A stretch of DNA of 7,156 bases from an uncultured Opitutia bacterium. GTDB lineage: Bacteria; Verrucomicrobiota; Verrucomicrobiia; Opitutales; UBA953. Numbering within the stretch: the stretch's first letter is position 1; each line of letters begins with the position of its first letter. The notes under the pieces were generated by a model, which made no database searches, had not been told where the DNA came from, and was given only the letters and a program-made list of their open reading frames with translations. A program made the position numbers and the translations under genes. Below, one piece after another: positions 1 through 6,953 of this stretch. The stretch is taken from NCBI GenBank assembly GCA_903957465.1, contig CAJBPJ010000286.1:1-7156 (forward strand). The letters run 5' to 3'.

Positions 1-2329
1 AGTCAGGGTAACGAAGGGTCTGAACGATACGGATGGTCGCTGTCTTATTATCGACCACGGTTAAACTTGGTGACGACATTAGGTCGGAACCGTTGTTCTG
101 CTCAATGGCGCGAAGGAAGACCGTAAGATCGTAAGAGCCAATTGTACCAACGAGACCGGCAACCCCGGCTCCGCCGAAATTATAGCTTGGGCTACCAAAG
201 TTGCCGCGATTGATAGCGGGCGGGCTGTTGGGAATTTCAAGCGCAGGATTCTGAACGAGTGTGACGGCACCCGTATCAGGGTCAGTCGTGGCGCTGCTCG
301 TGACAATACGTCCAGGATTAGAAACGGCTGATTCACCGTAAGCCTCATTAATGCCACGGAGGCCTGTCTGTGCGCGAATGATTGTGCTCGCACCAACCGC
401 CTTCGAAAGCTGCCAGTTGGTGGAAAGCTCGTTCAGGGTAGACTCGTTGATTTCGATAAAGCGGGATTCGATGTGAACCTGCTTGGTGTCGGAGTAACGG
501 CGAAGAATATTACGGATACGATCGAGGTTCTTGCGTGTCTGGGTAGCGGTGAGCATGGCACCATCCCAAGCAAGGGACGCGCCTTGAACTTCGAAGCTAA
601 CGCCTGAACGACTGAAGAAGTTCTTGATGGCGACTTCGCGAGGGCTTGCACCGCTATCACCTGTCGGACCTGCACCCGATCCGGCACTGAAGGGACTGCT
701 GGTGCCAGCACCGGCACCATTATTGGAAGTCGAGCTGATGCCCGTCATCTTGGTTACCGCAGCATCGGGAAGGGGGAAGAAGTCTGTCTCGAGGTCGCTC
801 GATCCAGAGTCAGGGCGAACTTCGATAATGCCATCGTTCACCGTGTAGGTGAAGTTCACTTGCTTCACCACGAATTCGAGCGCGCGATCGAGCGTAACAT
901 TGCGAAGCGTAATATTAACGCTGGGGTTACGTTTTTCAGGGTCAATCGGGACGATATTCACGCCCTTTGATTCCTTGTCGTAGGCTTGCGAGACGATCAC
1001 GAGCTGTTCGAGCGCACGATTTAAAGGAAGGTCCTTAATGTTGATTTCTGGGACCGTGATTTCTTTAAGTTTTTGTAGAACAGGATCAAGGGCGGTGACG
1101 GTCGGGCCGGTTTGCTCGCGATTGTAAACTTCAGGAAGTTTCCAGGACTCATCGAGCAGCTCGAGAAGCTTACCCTTCGTCAGGTCACGATTCCATTGAC
1201 CCGAGTTATCGGAAAGTAACTTACGGATACGAACTTGGTAGGCTTTCGATTCCGTATTGTAAGGCTGGTACTGAAGCACTTCGCGGTAGGTATCAAGAGC
1301 GCCCTGGTAATCGCCGTAGAGATACTTCGCACGGCCTTTGACGAGCAACTCTTGGACCTTGTCATCTTTAGCCTTCAAGCCGGGCGAAATTTCGTCGACG
1401 CCGCGGAAAGAAGGGTCTGCCTTGCGAGCTTTGTAGAGAGCGTTCAGGCGATTATAGGAAATATCTTCGCTGCCTTTCGTGAGCACCTTGTATTGGTTAA
1501 GGAGATCAGGAACCTTACCGAGTTCACGCGCTTCAATCGCACGGTTGATTAACTCAGCAATAATCAGCTTACGGATTTCAGTGATCTCTTCCTCGATTGG
1601 GAGGGTGGAGATGTTGCGAGGACGAAGCTTGGTGGCTTCATCGAGAGAGATTTTGGCGCCGTCGAGATCGCCGCGGCGAACCTGTGAGCGGGCTTCGTCA
1701 ATGAGACGGTCCACGCCATCGATTTTCTCCTGATTCTTACGTGCGACTTCACGCATGCGCTGGTTAGCCATGCGCTCAACATCGTCACCCGAAGAATCGC
1801 GTGCACCGATGATGTCTTGGCGAGCGAGGGAAACGCGGTCGCGGTAAATTTTTGCCGAGGTGTTATTGGGCAAAGCTCGGCTCGCTTCATCAATTAAGCG
1901 AAGGGCTTTATCGTACTGCCCAGTGCTGGCTAAACTAATGGCTTCATTAATCGCAGCTTCGACTTCGCTATAAAGCGCTTGGCGCTCACGGCTGACTTCA
2001 TCAATCAGCGGGACATTGGTGGGTTCAGCTGGAGTGGTGACTTCAGGCTTAACAACCGGAGCGGGCTGAGCGGCTTTTTCGGCAGCAGCAAGCTCGGCCT
2101 CGATCGTCGCCAAACCTTCACGCGCACCGATATCCTTCTCGTTCATCAACAGCAGTTGTTCGTAAGCCTTCTTTGCTGCGAGCAAATCACCGCGCTCTTG
2201 AGCAGCCACGGCCTTATCGTGGAGTGCATAACGCTCGGCCTCGGGGGAGGCGTCTTGGGCAAAAAGGAAGAATGCGGATGCAACCAGGAAGGTTGTCCCA
2301 AATGCAAAATTACGAATGTAAGAACTCAT
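1..2329 (-). CDS. Amuc_1098-like type IV pilus secretin (PilQ/GspD superfamily), C-terminus beyond window
   Basis: Outer-membrane secretin, forming the exit pore of the pilus-like system. The frame is open for 776 codons from ATG 2329 to the window edge; the C-terminal gate and barrel part is missing. Residues 1-24 are a signal peptide (likely cut FLFA|QD). Residues about 27-410 are charged and helical with TPR-like units (LYGDYQGALDTYREVLQYQP near 337-356; repeated LIDEA motifs). Residues about 424-505 resemble an STN/N0 domain (INIKDLPLNRALEQL). A Gly/Ser/Ala-rich loop lies at about 528-562 and an N1-like ring-building lobe at about 564-616. The secretin core then begins with QVHIESRFIEINESTLNEL (617 onward) and includes IEQNNGSDLMSSPSLTVVDN (742-761), matching the family motif of an SSP segment followed by a conserved Asn. 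The start is fixed by a 4-bp ATGA overlap with the upstream stop. No Shine-Dalgarno site is visible, so translation is probably coupled. Family assignment is strong; ortholog naming rests on synteny and motif recognition. Confidence 0.93.
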   Translation of the reverse strand, partial: MSSYIRNFAFGTTFLVASAFFLFAQDASPEAERYALHDKAVAAQERGDLLAAKKAYEQLLLMNEKDIGAREGLATIEAELAAAEKAAQPAPVVKPEVTTPAEPTNVPLIDEVSRERQALYSEVEAAINEAISLASTGQYDKALRLIDEASRALPNNTSAKIYRDRVSLARQDIIGARDSSGDDVERMANQRMREVARKNQEKIDGVDRLIDEARSQVRRGDLDGAKISLDEATKLRPRNISTLPIEEEITEIRKLIIAELINRAIEARELGKVPDLLNQYKVLTKGSEDISYNRLNALYKARKADPSFRGVDEISPGLKAKDDKVQELLVKGRAKYLYGDYQGALDTYREVLQYQPYNTESKAYQVRIRKLLSDNSGQWNRDLTKGKLLELLDESWKLPEVYNREQTGPTVTALDPVLQKLKEITVPEINIKDLPLNRALEQLVIVSQAYDKESKGVNIVPIDPEKRNPSVNITLRNVTLDRALEFVVKQVNFTYTVNDGIIEVRPDSGSSDLETDFFPLPDAAVTKMTGISSTSNNGAGAGTSSPFSAGSGAGPTGDSGASPREVAIKNFFSRSGVSFEVQGASLAWDGAMLTATQTRKNLDRIRNILRRYSDTKQVHIESRFIEINESTLNELSTNWQLSKAVGASTIIRAQTGLRGINEAYGESAVSNPGRIVTSSATTDPDTGAVTLVQNPALEIPNSPPAINRGNFGSPSYNFGGAGVAGLVGTIGSYDLTVFLRAIEQNNGSDLMSSPSLTVVDNKTATIRIVQTLRYPD

Positions 2330-3303
2330 CGGATAGGGTTGGCTTTGCCGGTAGATGAAGGAGGTGTAGTTGAAGAAGGAGGGGTGATTAAAGGCGGGGA
2401 TACAGACTTAGGTGTGGCCGTTGGCGGCGTAGAATTTTTCGACTTCGTGTCTCCAGTTGGAGCAATGACTAACGTCTCAGTAAGGGTCTTAGGACCCTTG
2501 CGCGGATTGGGCGTAAAGGTTTTGTCAACTGTCACCGAGCCTGCCTGAAGGTCAACCCCTTTGACCACGAAGGTGGCCCCGCCATGCTCGAAAGTGGCAC
2601 CCTGAGCATGGAACGTCCAACTTGGAGACCCGCTGCTAGCTGCGAGTACGATGTCGAGCTGATCGGCAAACTCGATGGGCTTAATATCATTAATCTCAAT
2701 TTCTTTTCCAAGCTTTATGTCCTTAACCCTCAGTATGTTACGCTTAGATGCCGCACCGTCTTCGCCCGTATAATTCTCACTCCTGTAAGCCAGGGGCATA
2801 ATGCCTTCTTCGGAGTTCAATTTACCAATATTCACAGAAATCGAGTTCTTGGTGTCGACGTTCTCGATAAAGATGATCCGGGCCGTCTCCGGCTTGCCTG
2901 CTTGTGGGGCAATCGAACCCCGCAAAATCAACGGGTAATGAGGATGCCCAAGGCGCACCAACTGGATGCCAAATGGAGGGATAACTGGCGGTACATACGA
3001 CTTTGGCTGATACTCGCGCAACTGTTCATCCCACACAGTTTCGACAGAATCGAAAATGTCGTAATTCCAACCTTCTTCATTCTCTTCGGGGCGCTCCCAG
3101 TTTGAAGAAAAGCCAAAAATGTCCGCCCGTGGCGTGGGGGGATAGACGTCTCCGCCCAGTTGTGTCGCCTGCGATTTTAAACGAGGGTCGTGCTCCGCAT
3201 CTCCTGGCACAAGTGGCCCAAGTACAAAAAACCATACGGCGACCGCAATCAGCAGCAAGCCTACCGCTGAACCCGCTAAAATTTTATCGTTACGGTTAGA
3301 CAT
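2326..3303 (-). CDS. Amuc_1099-like pilus-system inner-membrane protein (PilP position)
   Basis: 325 residues with a short N-terminal tail, one membrane helix (about 9-30) and a periplasmic body, so a bitopic inner-membrane protein. The region 80-130 carries WNYDIFDSVETVW, then VIPPFGIQLVRLGHPHYPLILRG, the pattern I associate with the Amuc_1099 family. Residues 140-285 look beta-rich, with alternating hydrophobics and many Gly. The tail 288-325 is Pro/Ser/Thr-rich and probably disordered. The gene lies between the PilO-like gene (6-bp gap) and the secretin gene (4-bp overlap), which is the place of pilP in canonical pilMNOPQ clusters. A bridging role between the inner-membrane platform and the secretin is inferred from that position and topology; I see no clear PilP sequence signature and no lipobox. 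The start is ATG, following TGA TTAACC, without a Shine-Dalgarno site. Confidence 0.88.
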   Translation of the reverse strand: MSNRNDKILAGSAVGLLLIAVAVWFFVLGPLVPGDAEHDPRLKSQATQLGGDVYPPTPRADIFGFSSNWERPEENEEGWNYDIFDSVETVWDEQLREYQPKSYVPPVIPPFGIQLVRLGHPHYPLILRGSIAPQAGKPETARIIFIENVDTKNSISVNIGKLNSEEGIMPLAYRSENYTGEDGAASKRNILRVKDIKLGKEIEINDIKPIEFADQLDIVLAASSGSPSWTFHAQGATFEHGGATFVVKGVDLQAGSVTVDKTFTPNPRKGPKTLTETLVIAPTGDTKSKNSTPPTATPKSVSPPLITPPSSTTPPSSTGKANPIR

Positions 3304-3309
3304 GGTTAA

Positions 3310-4437
3310 TCACTTGGATGCAGGGCCACCCGCGTTCGCGGGCACGGCAACTGGGAAAATATATTCGAGGTGAACCGTATACTCGGAAACGGCGTCCTTA
3401 ACGACAACCACGCGCTCGGCACGCTTATCGGTAGCTTCGGTAGCGCTGTTAACGGTGCCGCCTGGGGCAATCGCGCCAAAATTAACCGATGCAGACGGCC
3501 CGCCAAACCCTGGAGTAGCCGCAGGAGATCCGCCCAGTGGACGGGCTGAGCCTTCATTGATCTCACGCATGACTTCTTGGCTTGGTACACTAATTTCGAC
3601 CGCCGATACCACAAACGGCTTACGTGAGCTCTGAACTGTATTTAAGAAAACGCGCAAGGTGTCGGTTTTCCCTGCAAAGCGAACTCGGAACGCAAATGAG
3701 CCGACTAATCCGGGGCGCCGGAAACTGTGCCCAGAGAGAATAAATTCGTCGGGTTGCGGTTTAGACGCGAGGGTCGCTGCATCGGGTGTGTCGACGCTGA
3801 ACCCTTGTCCCTGACCATCGCCAGAGACCGAGCTGGCACCAGGATAAGTCTCAATCGGCTCGCGATCAATTGACTGTAAGAGCAACGGCGTACCTGTTGA
3901 CCGCGATTCAACTAAGGCAGTGAAAAGCCAGCCGATGATTTGCCGCTGACGATCAACTTCCTTCAAAAGGCGCGGTGGCTGGGTGCCAGGATTACGAATA
4001 TAACGGCGGAAACCGAAACAGATTTCATCGCGAGGCAAACGCACATCTTTGGCAGCGGCCTCACGGCGCCAGCGAGAAACGGATTCGGAAATTTGGGTGC
4101 CAAGCTCATTCGCAATACCTGCAAACTTTGAATCTATTTGGTTTTCAGGTTCACCCGCAATAGCCACACGAAGAGCGTCTTGCTGTGCTTTAAGCGCTGT
4201 AAGGTCGGACTGCGCTGCCGTAACATTTTCATCCGTCAACGAAATCGCAGGCTTAGCGGAATCGAACTTAGCCCCGGCCTTCAGGGTTGCCATCGAACTA
4301 TCGACCTTCAGCAGAACTTTGGATGCATCGCTGTAAGCAGGGTAAACAACCAAGCCTGCATAGCCTAGGAGAAACACAAAGAGTGAACCCAGGAAGCCGA
4401 TGCCGGTATAAAATTGAATATTTTTGCTACTGGCCAT
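3310..4437 (-). CDS. Amuc_1100-like pilus-system protein (PilO-like)
   Basis: 375 residues: a short cytoplasmic start, one membrane helix (about 11-34), a helical and probably coiled-coil stretch (about 68-95), and a periplasmic part. Residues 137-180 (EICFGFRRYIRNPGTQPPRL, then a long helix) and 247-285 (FAFRVRFAGKTDTLRVFLNT, then FVVSAVEISV) fit the ferredoxin-like subdomains shared by PilO and PilN, where a strand, a helix that ends in a short loop, and another strand repeat. Residues 300-335 are a Gly/Ala/Pro/Ser-rich stretch; a last beta strand pair follows (342-366), rich in Val. The Akkermansia protein, known as a TLR2-active surface protein, is about 317 residues as I recall, so this one is longer. 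The gene starts 3 bp after the stop of the PilM-PilN gene and ends 6 bp before the next gene, so translation is likely coupled. The role as alignment-complex component is inferred from family and synteny. Confidence 0.9.
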   Translation of the reverse strand: MASSKNIQFYTGIGFLGSLFVFLLGYAGLVVYPAYSDASKVLLKVDSSMATLKAGAKFDSAKPAISLTDENVTAAQSDLTALKAQQDALRVAIAGEPENQIDSKFAGIANELGTQISESVSRWRREAAAKDVRLPRDEICFGFRRYIRNPGTQPPRLLKEVDRQRQIIGWLFTALVESRSTGTPLLLQSIDREPIETYPGASSVSGDGQGQGFSVDTPDAATLASKPQPDEFILSGHSFRRPGLVGSFAFRVRFAGKTDTLRVFLNTVQSSRKPFVVSAVEISVPSQEVMREINEGSARPLGGSPAATPGFGGPSASVNFGAIAPGGTVNSATEATDKRAERVVVVKDAVSEYTVHLEYIFPVAVPANAGGPASK

Positions 4438-4440
4438 GGT

Positions 4441-6150
4441 TCAGAGAGTTTTATCCGACTTGATGATTAATGTCAGCGTTAGCCGAGGAAGGTTGGGCTG
4501 ATTACGATCCGAACGAATTTCGGCATCGGGAATTGCCTCCACAAAAGGATTATTGCGCAGCGCTTGGACGAAATCTTGCTGCCTCCGACCAAACTCTTTT
4601 GCGTCGATCACCGCATCCTTCGCTGGGCCTACGGAGAGCAGCAACATGCGCGTAACCAATGTGACCTTAATGACCTTGGGAGGAGCTGGTGCGGGTGGCT
4701 CGCCTTCGGCAACAGCCGGTGCAGGCGGTTGCTCACGCGTGACCCGTAATTCTTCAATCCATGTGTGACGATTCGCGAGAATCACCTTCTGCAACTCAAC
4801 CATGAATTCATTCCAATTCGCACGATTAAGAACCACAGACTCCATCTGAGCGTTGACGGCCGCTATCGCTAATGATTGCTGCCGCGTGTCCGCTAGGTTC
4901 GCTTTGCGTGTAGAGAGCTCTCTCTCACCAATCTTTAACTTTTCAACCTGCGCCTGGGTTGAACTTTCCGCAGCAGAAAGACCGAATAAAATGGGTAAAG
5001 GCGAAAGCGCTAGCAACAAAGCGGCACCGATTAACAATGGCTTGCGCGCATCAAAGGCTAATTGGGAAGCAATCTCTGGCGGAATAAGATTCACGCCAGC
5101 GGCATCGGCCAAAATCATACGCGCCGCTTCGCCTACAGGTTCTGAAAGTTGCAGACGGTACGCGGCAACATACTCCGGGTTCACATTTGAACTGAGGGTA
5201 ACGCCATTTAGAGGATCGAGAATCTCAACGGGCAAACGCAGTGTTTCCGACAGCTGCTCTTGCAGCCCTCCTAATTGTGCTGCCCGTCCTGTTAAAAGAA
5301 TACGCGCGGGTTGGCGACCTTGCGTGCCACGACGCAAGCCGACTAAACGTCGATTGACGTCTTGAGCAAGGCGGCGAGAGAACGCTTGAGCATTCGAGAC
5401 TAGCGCGGCCGTTTGTGGATCCGACTCTGCTAACTGCACGACGCCACTGAAGTAACCAACCTTCAGCGCTTCGGCGTTTTGGAAAGAACTGCCCGTGCCA
5501 TCGGAAACAGATTGTGTCAGCGTATTTCCACCAAGCGTCGCCGATTGCACACTCATCCCGGCGGGGCCCATAAAGGTCAACGTCGTCGTCCGAGCGCCAA
5601 CATTCACGAGAACGACTTCTTCAGGCGAGTCAGCGGATGAAAGGCGCCACGCCTGGCTATCCAACAACGGTGCCGCCTGAATAATGGTTGGCCGCAGGCC
5701 AGCGGCAGAGACTTGGTTCGCAATTCTCGCAGAAATTTCTGCGCGCAAAGCGAAGAGCAAAACCTCGGCTTCGACACCGTCGGAGGCGATAATCTGACTG
5801 CCCCATACCACCTCGGAGAGCGGGTATGGGATATTATTCTGCGCCTCAAAAGCGATAATCTGTGCCTGACGCTCGCGCTCAACCTGTGGAACTTTAAGCG
5901 ACTTGGAGAGTAACAGGAATCCTGGGACAATAACGGTCGCGGTTCCTTTAAGGTTATGCTGCCTGACCAAGCCTGTCAGGGTAGAAATAGCCGCACCCAA
6001 CCATTCATCTTCACCCGTCAAACCTGGAGGGAGATCTTCGAGGACAAACTTATCGAGGACAAGCTGGCCAGCTTGCACGTGGAAACTAGAAATGGAAACA
6101 TGGGCGGCCCCAAGGTTAACAACAGTTGTCGACTGTGAACTTGTGCTCAT
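4441..6150 (-). CDS. Amuc_1101-like PilM-PilN fusion protein of the pilus platform
   Basis: 569 residues from ATG 6150; an in-frame TTG two codons upstream (6156) is a weaker alternative. Residues about 8-340 form a PilM/FtsA-like actin fold: first phosphate loop VVNLGAAHVSIS (10-21), the PilM hallmark FEAQNNIPYPLSEVVWG (101-117), second phosphate loop VVLVNVGARTTTLTF (179-193), and adenosine-type motif ILLTGRAAQLGGL (284-296). Then comes VNLIPPEI (353-360), resembling the N-terminal NLLP peptide by which PilN binds PilM, a membrane helix (about 371-393), a coiled-coil-like stretch (397-440), NWNEFMVELQKVI and WIEELRV (445-470), typical of PilN, an Ala/Pro/Glu-rich linker (474-492) and a final alpha/beta subdomain (493-564). 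The chain therefore joins cytoplasmic PilM to membrane-anchored, periplasmic PilN. It lies 17 bp after the Amuc_1102-like gene and 3 bp before the Amuc_1100-like gene. Oddity: the usual Asp of both phosphate loops is Asn (N12, N183). Fusion and assignment are well supported; nucleotide binding is uncertain. Confidence 0.92.
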   Translation of the reverse strand: MSTSSQSTTVVNLGAAHVSISSFHVQAGQLVLDKFVLEDLPPGLTGEDEWLGAAISTLTGLVRQHNLKGTATVIVPGFLLLSKSLKVPQVERERQAQIIAFEAQNNIPYPLSEVVWGSQIIASDGVEAEVLLFALRAEISARIANQVSAAGLRPTIIQAAPLLDSQAWRLSSADSPEEVVLVNVGARTTTLTFMGPAGMSVQSATLGGNTLTQSVSDGTGSSFQNAEALKVGYFSGVVQLAESDPQTAALVSNAQAFSRRLAQDVNRRLVGLRRGTQGRQPARILLTGRAAQLGGLQEQLSETLRLPVEILDPLNGVTLSSNVNPEYVAAYRLQLSEPVGEAARMILADAAGVNLIPPEIASQLAFDARKPLLIGAALLLALSPLPILFGLSAAESSTQAQVEKLKIGERELSTRKANLADTRQQSLAIAAVNAQMESVVLNRANWNEFMVELQKVILANRHTWIEELRVTREQPPAPAVAEGEPPAPAPPKVIKVTLVTRMLLLSVGPAKDAVIDAKEFGRRQQDFVQALRNNPFVEAIPDAEIRSDRNQPNLPRLTLTLIIKSDKTL

Positions 6151-6167
6151 GAACAATCAGTCGAAGG

Positions 6168-6890
6168 TTAACGTGAGCTGGAATCTTCGCGCACAAACTC
6201 TGGCGAAAAGTCGGATACTTTATCGTAAAATGATACCAGGTACTGGGGGCGAAGAATGCCCGTAGAATTAAGTACACCACGATCTGCAAATCCCTTGCAG
6301 CCGTCGTAATCAGCTTTTTTCAGCAGCTCTTTGCTCACGGCTGCCTTTTGATCAGGGATCAAAAGTCCGCGGGCATCGAAGACAGCTTGAGCGGTGCCTG
6401 CCACTTCGACGTCGACGTAATAGACGTCTGGGTCTTTGCGCAGTTGATCGCGCTTCACAACGTCTCCAGGCAGGTAGAAGAACACCGAGCGTGGCTGGTT
6501 CTGTTCAAGGGTCAAAATCGTGGCACTAGCCCGGTAATAATTCCAATCTTCGGCACTCTTGGACTTTTCACCCTTATAGCCGATAGTCAGGGTCACTTTC
6601 ACTTTATCAATCCAGCGCTTGTTTGAGGCCTGAGGATCTGGATTTGCGCGGGGGTCAATGACAACTTCGACGCGATTCCAGGCATTCGGTCCGCTGAACT
6701 TGCCTTGAAAAAATTTTACATCCTTAACAAGGACACAGCGCTCAGGTGTAGCCGCATTTGGACCCGGATTTTGGTTGGCCGCCTGTGCCGAAAGCTTCGG
6801 GACAGAGAGAAGATAGGCCGCCGCCAAAAGGCACACAGACAAAGGGGACATAGGAACATAATGGGTTAACCGTCTCGACAATGTAGGCAA
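6168..6890 (-). CDS. Amuc_1102-like secreted pilus-system protein
   Basis: First gene of the operon. Taken from TTG 6890 it is 240 residues; an in-frame ATG at 6851 would give 227, and TTG 6881 is a third option. I prefer an upstream TTG because it adds SRR before the hydrophobic segment (15-30), giving an ordinary signal peptide cut near LSAQA|ANQ, and AGG lies 9 bases upstream of TTG 6890; with the ATG the signal would lack positive charge. The mature part has a conserved-looking opening (CVLVKDVKFFQGKFSG, 52-67) and alternating strands (VEVVIDP, WIDKVKVTLTIGYKG, RSVFFYLPGDVVKR, VYYVDVEVAGT), compatible with an Ig-like beta sandwich, the fold I recall for Akkermansia Amuc_1102. Exactly two cysteines remain after signal removal (C52, C198), a possible disulfide. 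The molecular role is unknown; membership of the pilus-like system is inferred from the operon. Confidence 0.85.
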   Translation of the reverse strand: MPTLSRRLTHYVPMSPLSVCLLAAAYLLSVPKLSAQAANQNPGPNAATPERCVLVKDVKFFQGKFSGPNAWNRVEVVIDPRANPDPQASNKRWIDKVKVTLTIGYKGEKSKSAEDWNYYRASATILTLEQNQPRSVFFYLPGDVVKRDQLRKDPDVYYVDVEVAGTAQAVFDARGLLIPDQKAAVSKELLKKADYDGCKGFADRGVLNSTGILRPQYLVSFYDKVSDFSPEFVREDSSSR

Positions 6891-6903
6891 ACGGAAAAAC
6901 CTA

Positions 6904-6915
6904 GGCGAAATCGCC
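6904..6915. repeat. Short inverted repeat, possible operator or leader hairpin
   Basis: GGCGAAATCGCC has two 5-base arms (GGCGA/TCGCC) separated by two bases. It lies just downstream of the predicted start of the minus-strand transcript, so it could bind a dimeric regulator or form a small leader stem. The length is modest and chance occurrence is possible. Confidence 0.3.
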
Positions 6916-6923
6916 TTGTTGCA

Positions 6924-6953
6924 ATTATGTTGCGTTTAATAACCGTCTGTTAA
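6924..6953 (-). promoter_or_regulatory. Candidate sigma70-type promoter of the pilus-like operon
   Basis: Read on the minus strand, TTAACA (6953-6948) and CATAAT (6929-6924) lie 18 bases apart, each one mismatch from the -35 and -10 consensus. Initiation would fall near 6917, giving a leader of about 26 bases to TTG 6890 or about 65 bases to ATG 6851. It is the best match seen in the intergenic region by eye, and it is correctly placed ahead of the first operon gene. Confidence 0.5.

Larger units (their letters stand above)
1..6917 (-). other. Pilus-like operon (Amuc_1102-1101-1100-1099-1098 order)
   Basis: Five codirectional genes with junctions of +17, +3, +6 and -4 bp leave no room for internal promoters or terminators, so one transcript is expected. 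The order secreted protein, PilM-PilN, PilO-like, PilP-like, secretin parallels pilMNOPQ of proteobacteria. The left end continues outside the window, so the operon may include more genes. No terminator is seen within it. Confidence 0.82.

Noticed and set aside
1979..2548. Plus-strand open frame of 189 codons
   Set aside because: It lies antisense across the junction of the secretin and Amuc_1099-like genes, both of which have convincing domains; the plus-strand translation has no recognisable motif.
2584..3105. Plus-strand open frame of 173 codons
   Set aside because: Antisense to the Amuc_1099-like gene; composition looks random and no start signal is visible.
4853..5365. Plus-strand open frame of 170 codons
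   Set aside because: Antisense to the PilM-PilN gene, with Arg/Ser/Ala-rich composition typical of shadow frames.
6038..6062. TCGAGGACAA present twice, 15 bases apart
   Set aside because: It falls inside the PilM half and encodes two similar strand segments (LVLDK, FVLED); the repeat is short and in frame, with no sign of a mobile or regulatory role.
6864..6871. GGTTAACC palindrome
   Set aside because: Only 8 bases; related TTAACC words also occur inside and between other genes of the operon, so no specific role can be supported.
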